Below, piece after piece: positions 54,636 to 64,000 of a stretch of 64,000 nt of DNA. The DNA is from Bursaphelenchus xylophilus (lineage: Eukaryota > Nematoda > Chromadorea > Rhabditida > Aphelenchoididae). The stretch is taken from contig CAJFCV020000006.1 of assembly GCA_904066235.2 (NCBI GenBank), positions 12,276,001-12,340,000 on the forward strand. The letters run 5' to 3'. Each line of letters starts with the position of its first letter. The stretch's first letter is position 1. The notes beneath the pieces were generated by a model. The model made no database searches, was not told the DNA's origin, and was given only the letters and a program-made list of their open reading frames with translations. A program made the translations under genes and the position numbers.

Positions 54636-54766
54636 ACAGGCAGGCCAAAAAGTCATGACTTGGTCGCACAGTGTGCCATCGTGCGAAAAATTGTCACGAA
54701 GCCGAGTGAATGCATCCGCACAGTGCGAAAACATGTCAAGATTTTAAGTCCGCCTATTAGCTTTTT
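54636..54766. mobile_element. Family D element, diverged
   Basis: AGGCAGGCCAAAAAGTCATG to ACATGTCAAGATTTTAAGTC plus CGCCTA, with GCACAGTG motifs inside. Confidence 0.65.
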
Positions 54767-54925
54767 CACAAAGTGCCTCGACATTTTTTTGCTTTTGCAC
54801 GGTGCACCTCAAATTTTTGTCGCCAACACACTGTGGATTTTTGCCTTTTCGCACCGTGCAAACCTCAAAAAAGCCGATTGCACTGTGCACATTTTTGAGC
54901 AGAGCCGCAGCGGCACAGCTGAGAA
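54767..54925. mobile_element. Family E, left part only
   Basis: TTAGCTTTTTCACAAAGTGC and several GCACNGTGC motifs; the right end is replaced by family K. Confidence 0.6.
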
Positions 54926-54929
54926 AAAC

Positions 54930-55110
54930 TTACGTTGCACGGCAACCCAGGGAGTCTCCCGCCTCGTTTTGGCACTTTGCGCACTCAGTATCGATCGGAT
55001 TCACATGAAATGTCACAACAGAATTTTTCGTCTGGTTTTTCGGTGGAAAAACATTTTTCTCGAAACTATTTTATTTCTGTTGTCAGTTATGACACTTCGT
55101 TTTTTGTGAA
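54930..55110 (-). repeat. Family K dispersed repeat
   Basis: Reverse-complement counterpart of 8925-9090, sharing GGCAACCCAGGGAGTCTCCC and the CGTTTTGGCACTT block. Confidence 0.65.
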
Positions 55111-55510
55111 ACTGCTAATATTTACACCATGCGGTCACACCAGTGTGTGACAAAAGTTGATGGAACGCTGACTCTTGTAACTTATGCTTTTCAGCGGCAG
55201 CTGATATATTCAGCGGTCTTAGCAGACTCTCCTTTTTTCATATGTTCTCTCAGACCGTTGAATGTATTGTAAACACTACATAGTCTTTTTGCTACCTCTC
55301 ACAGTCGTCACAATCGAACATGTTAAACAATGTTTTTATAGGTCTTCCCATTTGCATGAGGTGTTGGGTTAGTTTGGTTTCGTCGTGACGACCTGTTTTC
55401 ATATACGCATTTGCAGCACGTCACGGAAGCGACGTACATTCTAAATATTATGTGAGAGCGTGTAATAAGGGTTCAGGGTACAAATTCTACTCCCAAAAAC
55501 TTCCTATTTA
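55111..55510. other. Gene-free stretch
   Basis: No exon or clear repeat, apart from a short GCAGCTGATATATTCAGCGG piece that recalls family B. Confidence 0.4.
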
Positions 55511-55625
55511 TCAGTCTGTCGGGAAAATAATGGGCATATTTTCGCTTAAAAAGCAGTTTTATTTTGCTGCGACACAATTCATTTTCTCGGCGGGTAGAGT
55601 GCTCATTATTTTCCCGACAGACTGA
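55511..55625. mobile_element. Short family A1 MITE with TA target duplication
   Basis: Both ends intact; the core is reduced. Confidence 0.75.
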
Positions 55626-55702
55626 TATTAGTTTTTTCATAAAGTGCATGGACATTTTTTCGATTTTAAGTTTTTGTTGGAATTTTTTTGATTTTCTTGA
55701 TA

Positions 55703-55770
55703 TCCGTCTGTCGGGAAAATAATGTGGATTGTTCCCGCCTTGAAATCTCATTATTTTCCCGACAGATTGA
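55703..55770. mobile_element. Very short family A MITE (A2-like left, A1-like right)
   Basis: TCCGTCTGTCGGGAAAATAA TGTGGA at the left; CATTATTTTCCCGACAGATTGA at the right; only about 68 bases long. It lies between two family E left ends (55628 and 55775). Confidence 0.6.
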
Positions 55771-56164
55771 TATCACTTTTTTCATAAAGTGCATGGACAT
55801 TTTTTCGCTTTCGCACAGTGCATTTTGAACGTGAAATCGCTGCGACACAATTCATTTTTGATGCGATTTTCGCCGCTACTAATGTCGAGTGCTCATTATT
55901 TTCCCGACAGACCAATATTAGCAATTTGGCAGCCCAAATTGTCAAACAAGAACGTTTCTGGAGCCCTTGAAATTACATTCCCCCAAAAGCCCATTATTCC
56001 CGCTTGTTTCTCCGGAGGGTATTTGTTGATGTTAGGCGTGTTAAGCGGTTTGACGGCGGTCTCGGATTGCCGAAACTCAAACAAATTATTTTTTGGGGCC
56101 GGTTCAGGGGAAAGTGCGAAAATTTTGTTTGACGTCTGAAAATTTTGTCTCTGAAAAAATAAAG

Positions 56165-56540
56165 TTGGCTTCGGAAGGGAAGGACGCAAAGTGCGACGCT
56201 CAGATTTTGATGAAACTTGGCACAAATTTAAATTCATTTTTTCTAAGACCGACGCCAAATTTCTAGCTTTCATTTTGCAAAAACGACCGAGATTTTTATG
56301 TCGAAAGTTGGAAAAAAGTAAAATTTTTTTTTGCGAATTTTACCCTAAAATTTTTCATGGTGATTTCTACCCTAGAGGGTAATATTTCCACAAAAAATCA
56401 ATTTTTTCAATGCGAAACTGGCAAAGATACGGCCAAAATATGAATTTATCTCTATCCGCTATCCGCGTTTCCAGTGCTCTCTCAGTGAAATTGAGCGCAA
56501 ATATCGTTGAATATCTCGGCTGCGTCTGCAAAGCGCTAGC
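56165..56540. mobile_element. Family B repeat, reverse orientation
   Basis: TCAGATTTTGATGAAACTTG, the AACGACCGAGATTTTTATG block, ACCCTAGAGGGTAATA, and the CTCGGCTGCGTCTGCAAAGC block. Confidence 0.6.
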
Positions 56541-56892
56541 CAAAATTTGGGGTTTTTTTTGTCATTTTCGGGCAACGCAAAACATCAAATTTTGGTAGCG
56601 AGGATCACCGATTTATTTTTTGAATATTACAGTAATCTTTATTGACAGATTTTTTTTTGCGGTTTTGCGAGATAAAAATTAAAAAAAAAAAGAATCCAAC
56701 CTCATTACAGCGAACCGCAAAGTCAAAGAAAATTTATCCGTGATAATACTATCAGTCTGTCGGGAAAATAATGATGACATGGTCGCTGTGAGGATTTGGT
56801 GATAAATCAGAGTTTTATGGTCCAAAAAAGTTCATTTTTTATCTTGGTTATCCATTAGCCTGTCGGGAAAATAATGAGCATTGCTGGGAGAC

Positions 56893-57023
56893 TTAGATGA
56901 GACCAGTTATCATTTAGAGTTTGTTACCGCAGGAATATATAGCAGGAAAAGCCATCAAACCTTTCGTCGCTTTTCGTTTAGGGAAACTTCGTTTCTCTGA
57001 CTGTCTGCAGTCTCCTCAGACTG
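56893..57023 (+). repeat. Family J module
   Basis: TAGATGAGACCAGTTATCAT to CTGCAGTCTCCTC. It is bounded on the left by an A-type left end and on the right by CAGACTGA, so here J seems to sit inside a family A frame. Confidence 0.7.
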
Positions 57024-58300
57024 ATATTAGCATTTTCATAAAGTACATAGATAATTTTTCGCTTTTGCACAGTGCATTCGATTTTTTTTTATAGAAGCTG
57101 TTCGTTCTACAGAGTTTCTACTGTAAACTGTTTAAGCCCTATTTCAAAGCGATAACAATTTATCCGTAGCCCTTCTGGATTGTTCTCTCGAAATACGCTT
57201 ACCGTAACGCACGACTCCTCTTTTTTGCAGACTATGCGTAATCCCCTCACATATTTATGAGATTACAAAATAAGTTTTTGGGCGAAACTCTTTTTGAGAG
57301 CTTGCTCTTTATGGTCTTTCGTTTCTGTTTCGTAATTTCTTGAGAAATTTCCCAGATTCTTTTTTTAGTTTGGGCTTTTTGCGTCATTACGGTGGGACAG
57401 GTCACCGTTGTTTATATTTATAAGCACGATGCTGCGTGGACAGTATTTTAAACCGAGGGGTTTCGTTGGTTTTGTCATTGCATGAGAGGATCAAGTCTTT
57501 GGACCTTAGTTTTTGGTAGTTTGTCAGCATGTTTTAAGCTAGATAAAATTCTCAAAAATTGAGGTATTGCCTGCACCTAGCGTCCCTGCAAAATTTGATA
57601 AATATCCGTAGGACGCGTTTTGAATATCAGACTGTCGGGAAAATAACGAGAAAAAGAGCGCTGCGAGAATACGAGTTGCTTGAGGGCACACGCCGAATCT
57701 GGTGGTAAAAAGCATACTCACCGTCGTTGTAGGTCCCTAAATAGTGTTTTAGGATAACTGAACCATGTTACTTACTCAAGGTAACTGAGAAAACTTTAGT
57801 TATTTTAGGTGATCAGAAAGTTTTGTCCACCAATTTTTGGAAAACCTGCATAACTCGCCTAAAGACAGAGGCACGAAAAACAATTTTATGTGGCAGATTC
57901 TGCCTGCCATGACTAGTATACATGCCAAGGTTCGAAGTGATTGCGTTATATTCACTTGAGATATGGATGGTCAGAAATTTATGTCCGGGAGTATACCTCT
58001 TTTTCTCCGCGGCGATTCAACATGCGCCTTATTTTCCCGACAGACTGACTGAATACTAGGTAGATTATACCTGTTGCCAATTCTCCCGACATCACAGTTT
58101 TTTCGAAGTTTTTTGGAAGCTCATTTTTATTTGAATCAGGACCGTACCATCTTGTTTCTGGCAGTAAATCTTCTCTGGGAAAGATACGGTGCAAAAGTTT
58201 TGTTCTTATTGTCTCTCCTCATTTCCCATAGTGTCTGGTCGGCAAAAATTGTTGAATATCTCGGCGGTGCTTAAAGATCAATTCAATTCAATTTATTTCC
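57024..58300. other. Gene-poor stretch with repeat fragments
   Basis: An E-like left end at about 57027, an A-type left end at about 57627 with its likely right end near 58047, and a family B fragment at 58090-58265. No exon could be supported. Confidence 0.45.
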
Positions 58301-58305
58301 GCTAA

Positions 58306-58640
58306 TCATCTAACAAAAGTAGAGAAACGGGCCATGATTCGGGGCCAAGATGGGGATGCCACGTCGGTTCTCCAGTTCTGTCCCACCATGTTCAACTTGT
58401 AGGAGTTCATAAAGTCGTCTTCCCAGCGCGTTCTTGGTCTTCCCAGCGGCCTTTTGGTATCGGGCTTCCAGTTCAGAAGCCGTGCTTCCCGTCTTTCCTG
58501 GTCTCCTTCCACAATCTTCTTCGCAAATTTCCACTTCCTCTTTCGAGCTTCTTGAATCACGTCTTTCAGCTTGGTTCGGCCTCGAATCGTCACGTTCGGC
58601 ACACGATCGATAAGTCGGTGGCAGAGACTTATCTCGCGAT
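58306..58640 (-). mobile_element. LINE (non-LTR) reverse-transcriptase C-terminal fragment
   Basis: The frame reads IDRVPNVTIRGRTKLKDVI, then RKRKWKFAKKIVEGD, then KRPLGRPRTRWEDDF. This RKWKFA ... GRPxTRWxDD pattern is the conserved tail after the reverse transcriptase of RTE/Jockey-like LINEs. The polymerase itself is absent, so this is a dead 5'-truncated remnant. The minus frame is nevertheless open for about 98 codons. Confidence 0.75.
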
Positions 58641-59262
58641 GCTTAAAGATCGCGAGCTAAAATTTCCAGGGAAAGATAACTGGCCTAGATAGCTGATAAA
58701 AGCTAAATTTGGAAAAAATTGCGTGAGTTCAATTTTGTGAAATTGCTTTTTTACGAAAATCTCACTTCTTTGAACACCTTTTTCTCAAAACCTCCCCGTA
58801 TAAGGCGATTTCCTCATTTTCTGTAGTCAAAATCTCCTTTTTAAAGCCCTCTGTATTGCCACCCCATCACTGAAATTGTTATGTTAAATAGCTTTTGATT
58901 TACACATCATTTACACGAATATTAATGAAAGGGAAGCAGGAAGAAGAGGGCATTCGCTTAATCCTCGAAAAGCGTCTCGACAACGGATGATGTGGCCATG
59001 TGCAAACAACGACGTAGATTTCTGCGTATGTTTACACTCACTTCATTGACTCTTCGAAATGCCATCCGTGACTCATTCGCGTTGGGATTTTAAATGTTCT
59101 ATTTCTTGCGGCAAACAGTCCTGAGGATTCGCAGGACGCTTTTGATTTTGTCATACTTGGTGGAAATGGCCCAAAAAGACGTATATTCTTACAAGGGAAG
59201 TCACATTTTTCTGACTTCCCTTGTGAGAATATCGATCCTTACTGGTGACCTAGTGCATTTCA
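58641..59262. other. Gene-free stretch
   Basis: No exon recognised. A small palindrome at 59191-59227 (ACAAGGGAAGTCAC with GACTTCCCTTGTGA) resembles joined family B tips. Confidence 0.4.
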
Positions 59263-59711
59263 CAGGGGAAGTACTCCAAGTGCGACGCTCAGATTTTCTT
59301 TAAATTTTGCACACACGTCGGGCATGGACTAAATATCAATGCCTGAAAGTTTTAGCTCGCGCTTTGCGGGCGCCGCCGAGATACTGAACGATCTTTGACC
59401 CCGAGAGAGAACGCTAAACGTGAAGAGCGGTCAGAGAGAAAAGCGCTTTTTGGCCATAACTTTGGCAGTTTCGCGCGGAAAAATTTGATTTTTTGTAGAA
59501 ACATTATCGTTTGCGGTTGAAATAGGCATGAAACTTTTCGTGCCGAAATTCGGGAAAAAGTCCTAAATTTTCGTCGACTTTCGATCTAAAAATCCCGGTT
59601 GTTTCTGCAAAGCGCGAGCTACGATTCTCGTATATACCTTAGAAAAAATTGTTCTAAATTTGTGCCAAGTTTCATCAAAATCTGAGCGTCGCACTTGGAG
59701 TACTTCCCTTG
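59263..59711. mobile_element. Complete family B element
   Basis: CAGGGGAAGTACTCCAAGTG to CACTTGGAGTACTTCCCTTG. Core blocks in the same order as 30363-30811. Confidence 0.75.
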
Positions 59712-59903
59712 TCGGTGGGCTTTTTGCGTGAACTTTGATTAGCCATAACTCTGCCCTCAGGGCCCTGAAACACATTTGGAAGCCATATTCTTATTGCACT
59801 GTCTGGGTTCTTCAACATGCACTAGGCCAAGTATGGATCGATCTGCGAAAAATATGTCTTCTCAGCATTTTTTGTCTCGTTAATAGCAAAAATAAAGTAT
59901 TTA

Positions 59904-60051
59904 TCAGTCTGTCGGGAAAATAATGAGCACTCTGTCGCATCGAAAATCGCATCGCCGCCGAAAAAAATTAATTGTGTCGCGACAAAATCGAATTGCTTTT
60001 CACTTCAGCGACGCGATCGAAATTGCGCTCAATATTTTCCGGACAGACTGA
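59904..60051. mobile_element. Family A1 MITE with TA target duplication
   Basis: Near-consensus core; right end AATATTTTCCGGACAGACTGA. Confidence 0.8.
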
Positions 60052-60599
60052 TAATCTCGGTTTACTTTCAAAATTTGCGAGATTTCACTCTCTTCGGGCC
60101 GCGTTAATCCGCAAGCCCTTCGGCGGCGGATTTGTGGCGCCCCAATCTCCTCTGTTTTGCATTGTCTTGGGATTCCGATTACGGGGCAAATATTATTAAA
60201 TAATATGCGATTAAGGGCGGTTTGAGCTGTTTTGGCGCCGCTTTTTTCCCCACGATATTTGGCGGGTTTGTAGTGGGAACCAGCAGATATACGTATACAG
60301 TGTTGTTTGGTCGGGTTTGAATTTTTTGGAGACGAAAAAAGTCTGCACTTTAACCGAATATTTTTGTATTTTTTTATATGCAAATTTGTTTTCTTGGAGT
60401 TTGCAATGTTCGGGCACATTCGAGTAGCCGGGCAACCCTGAAAGGACGGAGCTACTCTCGTATTCAATTGTCTCAACCGTAGACATTTCACGGCCGCGTG
60501 GACATTGCTTTAGAGGGCTTCTTCGGTCAGAAAAACTAATTGAGAGGAAGAAATTAGACCACAAGGTACAAATGTTGCAAGACCGAAATTTTTTCGGGG

Positions 60600-60890
60600 G
60601 CTTTGAATATTTGAATATTCAACTTTTTTGGGGTGGAAATTTGCATAATTTTTTTAAATATATTTTTTTTGATTTCGCAAACTTCTTGATCCTCATGACT
60701 TTTTTAAAATATGCAAATTTTTGAAATTTGAATATGCAAATTTATTTTTTCAAAAATTTGCATATTTAAATTTTTTGAAATTTCAAAAAAATTTTTCGGG
60801 TTTACTTAAATATGCAAATTTTTCGATTTAAAAATGTATATTCAAAATAATTTTTTCAAAAAATTTGCATAATTTTTTGAAATTTTTTTT
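60600..60890. repeat. Second cluster of ATGCAAAT octamer-like motifs
   Basis: About eight ATATGCAAATTT or AATTTGCATA motifs in AT-rich DNA, on both strands. Confidence 0.55.
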
Positions 60891-61473
60891 TCCAAAAAAT
60901 TGAAATTTTGTTGACAGACCGATACCCAAAAAAATATTCGTGTACCCTGAGATTGCTTTGTTTGGACTTTCTCGCACGAAAGTAATTGTTTTCGGGCCAT
61001 AGTAGAGCAAACTTCATCCAAATTCTTGATTATTTTTAGTATTTTGTGAGCTCAAAACTTTCCCAAATTATTTTTCCTAGTAAAGATTGTAATTTTCCCA
61101 TGACTTGCAGTTGTTTTTGAATAAAAAATTCAAAAATTTATTTTCCCGCCATTTTTTGGCATTCTGTTTCAGGTGGAAAAATGTTGTTTGAAACCATCAA
61201 AAAGTGGGAAATCTTAAAAGTTTTAATGTATTTTACATTATTGGTTTCTACGAAGACCCTGAGGGGCTAAAAATCCTTTATGCAAAGTGATTGCCTCCGA
61301 GCCAAAAGAGGGGCTTCCACCTTTAATCGCAATAAGCAGCTCATTCCTTGACGTCCGGATCCTGCACTTCGCCCATGTGTAAATACATCAGTATTTACGG
61401 TGGTGAACGTGCCATCTTTTTTACTGCAGGCTTTATTTCTCAGTAAAAAAAAATTTTGTTTGAAGATGCTCTA

Positions 61474-61515
61474 CTAGGCGGGCCAAAAAGTCTTGACATG
61501 TTTTCGCATTGTGCG
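61474..61515. mobile_element. Family D left-end fragment
   Basis: CTAGGCGGGCCAAAAAGTCT continuing to TGACATGTTTTCGC and GTGCGG; no matching right end. Confidence 0.7.
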
Positions 61516-61625
61516 GAGAGAAAGTTCACATGGGAAGTACCTCCAGAGTGACATCCAGTTTTTGATAAAATTTGGCACAAATTTAGAGCGTTTCATCTCT
61601 GGCCGAACTCCGCGTTTCGTGTACT

Positions 61626-61648
61626 CTCTCTCTCTCTCTCTCTCTTTC
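61626..61648 (+). repeat. CT microsatellite
   Basis: A run of about eleven CT units beside family B-like sequence. Confidence 0.85.
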
Positions 61649-61728
61649 AAAAGCCGTACAAAAAATTCAAAAAGTTTTTTGATTTCCAATACAAAAAAAG
61701 GTTTGGTGATTTTGGAGAGTGACAGTTA

Positions 61729-61861
61729 TCATTCTGTCGGGAAAATAATGAGCACTCTGTCGCATCGAAAGATTGAATTGTGTCGCGGAAAAATCGAATT
61801 TTTCACCCCAGCAACGCAGTCGGCGTCGCGACATTGTGCTCATTATTTTCCCGACAGAGTG
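61729..61861. mobile_element. Family A1 MITE
   Basis: TCATTCTGTCGGGAAAATAA to CATTATTTTCCCGACAGAGTG. Confidence 0.7.
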
Positions 61862-62939
61862 GCAAAGAAAATGGCGGGTCTCGGCTCCAGAGAAATCTAA
61901 ATTTTTGAAAAATCGGCGGACTCTCCGCGGAGAAATTCAAAGAAACAACTTGTCAGTTTGAGTGGCCTACCCTGTACAATATCTTGAGTTCGGATTAGCC
62001 TAGAATTGTTTGCCACGTATTTGGGATTTTTTGCTCTCCAATTGCACAAGGAATTGAGCGTTTTAACGTCAAGGGTTGTCGAAAATTCAACAAAATTTTA
62101 AAAAAAATATGCTTTTATGACAAAGATCTTTTTCGTTTGTCCTCTCGAGATCAAAATCTCCAACAAAAATTAAATTTCTGAACGTAGAAAAAATGAGAAG
62201 ACTGAAAAATGACTTTTTCTCTGACCGTCTCTCCTCATTTTCCATAGTCTCTCGTCTCCAAAAACCTTTGAATATCTCAGCCGTGCCTGCAAGTTGTATG
62301 CTCAAATTTTGAGAGATCAAAATTCATGCCATTTTTGGGCACCTTTCCAAATTTGGAAGTTTTTCGCAAGCTGCTTTTCAAATAGCGATCATTTTAAAAT
62401 TTTTTTAAATTTTTTGAAAAAGTCCATTTTTCGATATAAATATTTTGAGACATTGCCTAAAAAATATCTTTTATTTTCCCTCCACATCGCAGCTGATTAC
62501 TCGCCTTTGTAGGATGCACTTTTTTATTTACACCTGGCCCAAAATCCGTATTAATTTTGGCCAATTTGCGGGCCCACTAAATGTCTTACCTGCACGGAAT
62601 CCGATTACCGCCTCAGGCAATTTGCGAGAGTTGCGTGCTGCCAAAATCGGAGAGGTTCTGCATGGACACGCATTCTCAACTCGCCCCAAGACTTAACTTT
62701 TCTCCGCGTACTTTGGCTGATATTGGGTTAATCCCGCCAATATATCCGATATACGGCCAATATATCCGATATACGGGGCCGCAAATTGTTGGTGGTTTGT
62801 GTTGGACGATTGTTCGGACCTCGGGGCTGTCGGCAGGGGAAAATTAGTAATTGGGGGCGGGCTTTTGGAGAGCGGTGCTGATATTGTTCTGGGTTGGGTG
62901 AAGCGGTAAAAAAACGGAAATTTCTCGAGGCGTATTGTT
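61862..62939. other. Gene-free stretch with a family B fragment
   Basis: Family B blocks at 62210-62300 (CTCTGACCGTCTCTCCTC, AATATCTCAGCCGTGCCTGC). A direct duplication of CCAATATATCCGATATACGG is present at 62738-62775. No exon recognised. Confidence 0.45.
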
Positions 62940-63240
62940 TCGATTTTGAGTAAATTTGGCACAAATATTGCGAATAGGTTACTTAACAGTTCCTGAAAAT
63001 TTTAGCTCGAACTTTGCAGTTGCGGCCGAGTTATTCAGCAATCTTTGCCGACGAGAGAGTACGTGAAATGCGGAGAGCGGACAGAGAAAAAAATGATTAT
63101 TAAGAATGCTTATTCTAATCGTTGAAAAACGATGATTAAAGTTTGGCAAAAGAATTTTTTACCGTGATAAATTACATTTCTTTTCTGACCGTCTCTCCTC
63201 ATCTGACATAATCTCTCGTTTGCAAAGATTGTTGAATATC
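62940..63240. mobile_element. Family B repeat, diverged
   Basis: AGTTGCGGCCGAGTTATTCA, GCGGAGAGCGGACAGAG, then the other arm with TGACCGTCTCTCCTCATC. Confidence 0.5.
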
Positions 63241-63305
63241 TCAGTTGTACAGTGGTTAAATTCTGACGCTTTGGTAGCCCGTCCGGGTTTTTGAATAGCC
63301 ATCTA

Positions 63306-63587
63306 CAGTGGGGGACCTGATCCACTTGCAAAAAACGTCACATTTTGCATCCGGGAAGCATCAAAAAATGTGGCAAAATACCTCCCTCTATAAGGGAAAA
63401 AACTCCGATTTCAAAAGCCTGCCCGCTCTTTTTGATAAAAGGGCGCGTCCTTCAAAACAAAGTTTTTTCACTTGGAAGCATTTTGCCACATTTTTTTCAC
63501 TTGGAACGGGAGTTACTTTGCCACATTTTTGATACTTCCCGGGTGCAAAATGATACCTTTTTTGCCGCTGGATCAGGTCCCTCGCTG
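63306..63587. mobile_element. Family I element, TA-flanked
   Basis: CAGTGGGGGACCTGATCCAC to GGATCAGGTCCCTCGCTG, TA at 63304-63305 and 63588-63589; 282 bp. Confidence 0.8.
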
Positions 63588-63976
63588 TACTTTCAAGAGA
63601 GTCAAAATTTACAGAAGTTGATTTGTAGCCTCGATAGAGTAAGCATGCAAAACTAATAATATTCTGAATTGTATAAATCCCTATTATTCATTGATTACAA
63701 CTCCCAGGGGTCGGGTAATGTGTCAGTATTTACTGCTCTCCCCTCTGTGCAGCCGACTCCTTGTTTTTGGCCACTTTTTTTATTACACCTGTAATACTCA
63801 GTCTGCACGCCAATCCCCACTTTTAGGCTGTTGAAAGTCATTGCGAGACATTTTGTACGAGCTATAAAAAGGGGGAAACAATTAATTTTAGCGTTGATAA
63901 GTCAAGAACAGACATTTTTTTGCTTTTTGGATACTTTCGGATACCTTTAAAACCTCCAAAAAATCCCGTTTTTCAG

Positions 63977-64000
63977 CTCAAACAAAGTGGCTGTGAAGGA
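63977..64000 (+). CDS. Possible exon start at the right edge
   Basis: CCGTTTTTCAG is a strong acceptor, followed by eight open codons (LKQSGCEG in phase 0). It is cut by the window end; it may belong to the gene starting at 53243. Confidence 0.35.

Noticed and set aside
60000..60491. 163-codon minus-strand frame
   Set aside because: The C-terminal part is translated A1 MITE sequence; the remainder has no recognisable feature.

Overview
The window looks like nuclear DNA of a nematode, probably a rhabditid. The protein-coding genes have GT-AG introns with T-rich TTTCAG-type acceptors. They include families that are large in nematodes (a patched-related protein and a CHK/DUF1679 small-molecule kinase). 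The sequence between and inside genes is densely packed with short inverted-repeat transposons. No rRNA, convincing tRNA or CRISPR array was seen. All exon models come from reading splice sites and codon phase by eye. They are phase-consistent from start to stop where called complete, but no homology search was possible.

Genes from left to right. 1-1487 (-): N-terminal part of a patched-related protein that runs off the left edge. 4854-6285 (-): secreted Gln/Cys-repeat protein of 377 aa. 10047-10261 (+): last exon of a small single-pass membrane protein. 13661-15031 (+): secreted Pro/Gly/Cys-rich protein lacking an identified first exon. 18485-22861 (+): very large secreted Pro/Cys-rich protein, 7 exons, 1289 aa. 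23378-25602 (+): WRAP53/TCAB1-like WD40 protein, 7 exons, 509 aa. 27017-31573 (-): CHK-like kinase, 6 exons, 389 aa. 36131-40512 (-): SUV39-type chromodomain plus SET protein, 7 exons, 656 aa. 40785-45008 (-): 12-TM major facilitator transporter, 7 exons, 562 aa. 45393 to about 53287 (+), perhaps reaching the right edge: scattered exons of one or more unrecognised genes.

Two themes stand out. First, the three secreted low-complexity proteins share one plan: signal sequence (seen in two), propeptide, a dibasic site followed by Gln, then a Cys-rich repetitive mature region. This resembles the abu/pqn-like and other low-complexity proteins of nematode pharyngeal cuticle, and suggests a small extracellular-matrix cluster. 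Second, the SUV39-type protein has its SET domain split by about 208 residues of charged, low-complexity sequence. That layout is known from SETDB1-type enzymes, which lack the N-terminal chromodomain seen here.

The repeat landscape is made of recurring families, labelled here A to K. A: TA-flanked MITEs with ends TCAGTCTGTCGGGAAAATAA and at least three different cores. B: about 450 bp elements ending CARGGGAAGTACTT. C and D: TA-flanked foldbacks ending CTAGTCCG or CTAGGCGGGCC. E: foldbacks ending in CATAAAGTGCATGG. F: long intronic palindromes. G: hairpins of GACATTTTATACGA. H: hairpins of GACGAAATGTC. I: TA-flanked elements ending CAGTGAGGGACC. J: a 135 bp module next to A. K: a 170 bp dispersed repeat. 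There is also a 400 bp hAT-like element with an 8 bp target duplication. Families C, D, E and a separate 400 bp array share the palindromic motif GCACAGTGC. Nested insertions let part of their order of activity be read directly.
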